Source: RGIG2206 sp045540915 | Lineage (GTDB): Bacteria; Bacillota; Clostridia; Oscillospirales; Acutalibacteraceae | NCBI GenBank assembly: GCA_045540915.1 | Contig: JAZQID010000110.1 | Span: 1-9,363, forward strand | Length of the DNA stretch: 9,363 bases | Reading direction: 5' to 3' | In this document: in pieces, positions 6,019-9,363 of the stretch | Numbering within the stretch: the first letter of the stretch is position 1 | Layout of the letters: each line of letters starts with the position of its first letter | Program-made: the position numbers and the translations under genes | The notes under the pieces: generated by a model | Told to the model about the DNA's origin: nothing | Databases searched by the model: none | The model's input: only the letters and a program-made list of their open reading frames with translations

Positions 6019-9000
6019 ATGATTTACGCTACAAACACAAAAGTATCCCCTGAAAGTCTTACCCTTACAGTAGGCAAATGGTACTACGACCTTTGCGCTA
6101 CGATCGAACCGTCCAACGCAACCTGCAGATCTGTATGGTGGTTCAGTTCCAACCCGAGCGTTGTCGCGGTAAACTATTCGAACGGATACATACTTGCAAG
6201 AAAGCCCGGCACGGCTAAGATCTATGCCGCCGCCTGTGACGGCCACGGCTCCAGAGGCTACTGCACAGTCACCGTTGCTCAACCTGTTCCGGTTACAGAT
6301 ATAACTATCAACAGGCCTGACGCACCACTCTGTAAAGGCGAAAGCCGTTGCCTTTGGGCAACTGTAAGCCCCTCAAACGCAACCGACCGATCGGTCCGTT
6401 GGGTCAGCAGCGATCCGACCATCGTATATGTAAACGCCACAACCGGCGAGATCACCGCTAAAGCAGGCGGAAAAGCAACGATTTGCGCCATCGCAAATGA
6501 CGGTAGCGGCAAGTGCGGATGCTGTGAAATCACCGTAATTCAAAGCAGCATCAAGCCCAGCGAAAACAGGGGCGAAAACGACAGCAACGCCGCTGAAAGA
6601 AAGTTTGCAGACCCAGTTGACGTTTACACCGGTGCCCACACCATTAAAAACACCATAATGAGTCTGTTCGGCGGCCAAGGGCTGAGTCTCGTTGCGGAAT
6701 ACGATTCGACCAGACTTGCCGCCGGTGAGTTTGGCGTCGGCTGGTATCACAATTTTGAAAAGCGCGTGGAGTTTGAATGCTGCGAGGCAAAGATCTATCA
6801 GGGTCCGTCGACCTATTCCCGATATGAGTCGAACGAGGACTGCACCGTCTACACCTGCACAGCGGCTAACAAAAAGGGCTACATACTGACCGTTGACCGC
6901 TCGAAAGAGTATCCCTACACCGTCAATTGCAATTCAGAGAGCACCGAATACTACGACTCCCTCGGTCGACTGGCGAAGATGGTCGACCACAACGGATTTG
7001 AGACCTGTATCACCTATTCAAGCGGACTGACCACCATAACCGATGCTGTGTCGGGTAAGAAGATCTATCTTGAGAAAAATGCAGCAGGTAAGATCGTCAA
7101 GGTATACGATGACGACAACAGGCAGGCCACTATGACCTACAACGGCAATATGCTTGTCAGCCTGTGCGACCTAAACTCAAACACCCTCACCTACACCTAT
7201 AACGAAATCGGTCAGGTCCTGACCGGTACAGATTCAAAGGGCGTATGTTACTTCACCAATACCTACGATGTATACGGACGCGTTGTGACCCAGAAGGACG
7301 GCATTTTGGGCTCAGCGGTATCGACCTTTAACTACGAGGCCAACGGCAAGCGTGTCACGACCAACCGCAACGGCGACCAAAGCGTTCGCATATTTAACAT
7401 CGACGGACTGCTGACCTCCTACACCGATGAAAACGGCAACACCAAGACCTACAAGTACGATTCAAGCTATAATATCATCAAGGAGACCGACGCAAACGGC
7501 CACTCGGTAACGAAGTCGTACAACAGCTTTAACAAGCCTACCGTCATCATCGACAAAAACGGCAACAAGACCTACTTGACCTATGATGAAGCAGGAAACG
7601 TGACCAAGATCAGTTACCCCGAGGTCAACGGTGTCACGCCTGAGGAGACCTTTACCTACAACGCGAGAAATCAGCTCATCCGGCACACCGACCTTCGCGG
7701 CACCGTAACCGTCTACACCTACGACACCGCATCGATGCCTGCCAGCAAAAAGGTAGGTGCCAAGGCCGCAGAGCTGTACAGCTATCAGGGCGGCCTGCTC
7801 AAATCCAAGACCGATGCGCTTGGAAACACCACACAGTACGGTCACAACACTCTCGGTCAGGTCACATCGGTCACCGATGCGGACAACCGCGTGACCCTGT
7901 ACGAATATGACCCCTGCGGCAACCTGCTCAAGACCACCGACACCAACGGCAAGACGGTCACCACGACCTACGACGGCAATCATCAGAAGACCTCGGTAAC
8001 CGATGCCAACGGCAACAAGACCGAGTACACCTACAACGGCAATATGATGAACGACACCGTCAAGTTCCCCAACGACACCTTCATTTCCTACGAGTTTGAC
8101 GGCGAGGACAGACCCGTAAAGGTCACCGATCAGGCAGGCAACGTCACCCTGACTCAGTACGATAAGGCGGGCAGAGTCGTTAAGAAGATCTTCGCAGACG
8201 GTGGCACCATCAGCTACGAGTATGACGCAGTAGGAAACGTCCTAAAGGAGACCAACCCCAAGGGCGCGACCATCACCAAGACCTACGATGCAAACGGAAA
8301 CGTACTAACGGCAACCGACAACTTTGGCAACACCACCCGTTACCAGTACAACGCCTTGTCAAAGGTCATCCGCGCCGTAAACGCCGTTTCGGGAACGACC
8401 ACCTACGTCTACTCCCCTGCCGGTGACCTGCTGTGCGAGACCGACCCCTTCGGCAACAGCAAGACCTACACCTACGACCCCTTCGGCAACAGGCTCACCG
8501 CCACCGACGCAAAGGGCAACGTCACGACCTACACCTACGACGCGAATAACAACCTGCTGACCGCCCGTGACCCCCTTGGCAACACCACGACCAACACCTA
8601 CAACAGCCTCAATCAGCTTGTGTCGGTCAAGGATGCCAAGAACAATACCGTGCGCTACGGCTACGATGCGCTCGGCAGGCGCACGACCGTCACCGACGCG
8701 AAAAACAACACCGTTACCACCGTCTACGATGGAAACGGCAACGTCCTGCAAACCATCGACGCAAAGGGCAATACGGTAAGCCAGACTGTCTACAACAACG
8801 TAAACCTTCCTCAAGTTGTCACCGACGCGGCAGGCCGCTCGGTTACCTACACCTACACCGCACACGGTAAGGTGGAGACCACCGTCGATTCGTTGAATCG
8901 CCGTCAGGAGTACATCTACAACTCCCGAGGTCAGAACACCGAGGTTAAAGACGCCGCCAACGGAGTAAGCCGTGCCGTATACGACACCCTCGGCAACGTT

Positions 9001-9363
9001 ACCTGCCTCTCGGGTCCGTTGGGCGCAGCCACAAACTACACCTACGACGATATGGGCCGACTCATCACCGAGTCAACCTCATCGGGCGGCACGGTATCCT
9101 ACGGCTACAACGAGCTCAACCTTAAGGAGCAGCTTACCAACGCACGCGGTCAGGCCAGAAAGTTCTTCTACGATCAGGCGGGCAGGATCGTCGGCTATGT
9201 CGGCGCGGAGGACTCGGTCAGCTACACCTGTGACGCTAACGGAAACATCCTCACCGTCACCGATAAAAACGGCACGATCACAAGGACCTATGATGCCCTC
9301 AACCGTGTAGCAAGCTGCACCGATACCTTCGGCAAGACCATTCGTTATGAGTACGATGCGGTC
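6019..9363 (+). CDS. Giant BIG2-RHS repeat protein, putative polymorphic toxin (3' end outside window)
   Basis: The frame is open for 1115 codons to the window edge. The ATG at 6019 is preceded by AGGAGATGA; an in-frame ATG at 6007 lies directly against the GGAG and is unlikely to be used. Two cysteine-rich BIG2 domains occupy about 1-88 and 92-174, the first nearly matching the lipase protein. A polar linker (about 175-195) leads to ADPVDVYTGAHTIKNT (197-212) and FGVGWYHNFEKRVEFE (238-253), the typical DUF6531-like start of Rhs/YD proteins. From about residue 311, roughly 35 YD repeats follow, for example YDSLGRLAKMVD, YTYDPFGNRLTATDAKGN and YGYDALGRRTTVTDAKNN. In known RHS and teneurin proteins these repeats build a hollow beta-cocoon that encloses a C-terminal toxin. 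The conserved RHS core end, the toxin tip and its immunity gene would lie to the right of the window. There is no signal peptide. The repeat region is GC-rich compared with the lipase cassette. Confidence 0.92.
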   Translation, partial: MIYATNTKVSPESLTLTVGKWYYDLCATIEPSNATCRSVWWFSSNPSVVAVNYSNGYILARKPGTAKIYAAACDGHGSRGYCTVTVAQPVPVTDITINRPDAPLCKGESRCLWATVSPSNATDRSVRWVSSDPTIVYVNATTGEITAKAGGKATICAIANDGSGKCGCCEITVIQSSIKPSENRGENDSNAAERKFADPVDVYTGAHTIKNTIMSLFGGQGLSLVAEYDSTRLAAGEFGVGWYHNFEKRVEFECCEAKIYQGPSTYSRYESNEDCTVYTCTAANKKGYILTVDRSKEYPYTVNCNSESTEYYDSLGRLAKMVDHNGFETCITYSSGLTTITDAVSGKKIYLEKNAAGKIVKVYDDDNRQATMTYNGNMLVSLCDLNSNTLTYTYNEIGQVLTGTDSKGVCYFTNTYDVYGRVVTQKDGILGSAVSTFNYEANGKRVTTNRNGDQSVRIFNIDGLLTSYTDENGNTKTYKYDSSYNIIKETDANGHSVTKSYNSFNKPTVIIDKNGNKTYLTYDEAGNVTKISYPEVNGVTPEETFTYNARNQLIRHTDLRGTVTVYTYDTASMPASKKVGAKAAELYSYQGGLLKSKTDALGNTTQYGHNTLGQVTSVTDADNRVTLYEYDPCGNLLKTTDTNGKTVTTTYDGNHQKTSVTDANGNKTEYTYNGNMMNDTVKFPNDTFISYEFDGEDRPVKVTDQAGNVTLTQYDKAGRVVKKIFADGGTISYEYDAVGNVLKETNPKGATITKTYDANGNVLTATDNFGNTTRYQYNALSKVIRAVNAVSGTTTYVYSPAGDLLCETDPFGNSKTYTYDPFGNRLTATDAKGNVTTYTYDANNNLLTARDPLGNTTTNTYNSLNQLVSVKDAKNNTVRYGYDALGRRTTVTDAKNNTVTTVYDGNGNVLQTIDAKGNTVSQTVYNNVNLPQVVTDAAGRSVTYTYTAHGKVETTVDSLNRRQEYIYNSRGQNTEVKDAANGVSRAVYDTLGNVTCLSGPLGAATNYTYDDMGRLITESTSSGGTVSYGYNELNLKEQLTNARGQARKFFYDQAGRIVGYVGAEDSVSYTCDANGNILTVTDKNGTITRTYDALNRVASCTDTFGKTIRYEYDAV
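6949..9363 (+). repeat. YD/RHS repeat array within the RHS gene
   Basis: Degenerate coding repeats of roughly 60-66 bases each encode a '(Y/T)YD..G(N/R)(L/V)......D..GN' unit, about 35 times up to the window edge. The most regular stretch is about 8200-8800, where GGCAAC, ACCTAC and ACCGA recur. The array makes long antisense ORFs by mirror coding. Confidence 0.9.

Noticed and set aside
5314..6282. Long minus-strand ORF opposite the GH-like gene and the start of the RHS gene
   Set aside because: It is a mirror frame across two well-supported genes, has no domain or ribosome binding site, and crosses a gene boundary.
7462..8865. Minus-strand Val/Gly-rich ORFs opposite the RHS repeats (7462-7983 and 8359-8865)
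   Set aside because: Their periodic composition is the antisense image of the YD repeats, and they show no start signals.
6949..9363. CRISPR or non-coding tandem repeat array
   Set aside because: The repeats are degenerate, have no unique spacers, and keep one open coding frame throughout.

Overview
The window looks like chromosome of a Gram-positive, mid-GC Clostridia, most likely Oscillospiraceae/Ruminococcaceae-like. This rests on codon usage, GGAGG-type ribosome binding sites, TTG starts, and the housekeeping genes at the left. The assignment is an inference; no rRNA or marker gene is present to confirm it.

Region 1 (1-2140, minus strand) is ordinary core genome. An RluA-family pseudouridine synthase has its own good promoter. 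It is followed by an alpha/beta hydrolase, then by the membrane-anchored start of a protein that resembles the N-terminal extension of clostridial MurF-type Mur ligases and runs off the left edge.

Region 2 (2206-2486, plus strand) holds a 42-residue charged peptide gene ending in DGPGGN, a possible 22-codon ORF, and a strong rho-independent terminator.

Region 3 (2525-9363, plus strand) is an accessory locus with the architecture of a polymorphic toxin island. It has two transcription units, each introduced by a nearly identical 60-bp block containing three palindromes. Unit A encodes a protein with three bacterial Ig-like (BIG2) domains fused to a serine alpha/beta-hydrolase/lipase. Thirteen bases later comes a small multi-pass membrane protein, placed as an immunity gene would be, and then a terminator. 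Unit B encodes a GH25/DUF1906-like TIM-barrel protein and, 18 bases later, a very large protein. That protein has two BIG2 domains, a DUF6531-like Rhs entry segment and at least about 35 YD/RHS repeats, and it is still open at the right edge. The first 86 residues of the lipase and the RHS protein are about 77% identical, although the rest of the two proteins is unrelated. This points to a shared N-terminal module carrying exchangeable effectors. None of these proteins has a recognisable signal peptide.

Working model (inference): the BIG2 module is a sorting, adhesion or delivery head. The lipase and the unseen RHS C-terminus are effectors, the four-helix membrane protein protects against the lipase, and the GH-like protein may act on cell wall during export or entry. 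The local fall in GC in the C-terminal half of the lipase and in the membrane-protein gene fits acquisition of that effector/immunity pair by transfer.
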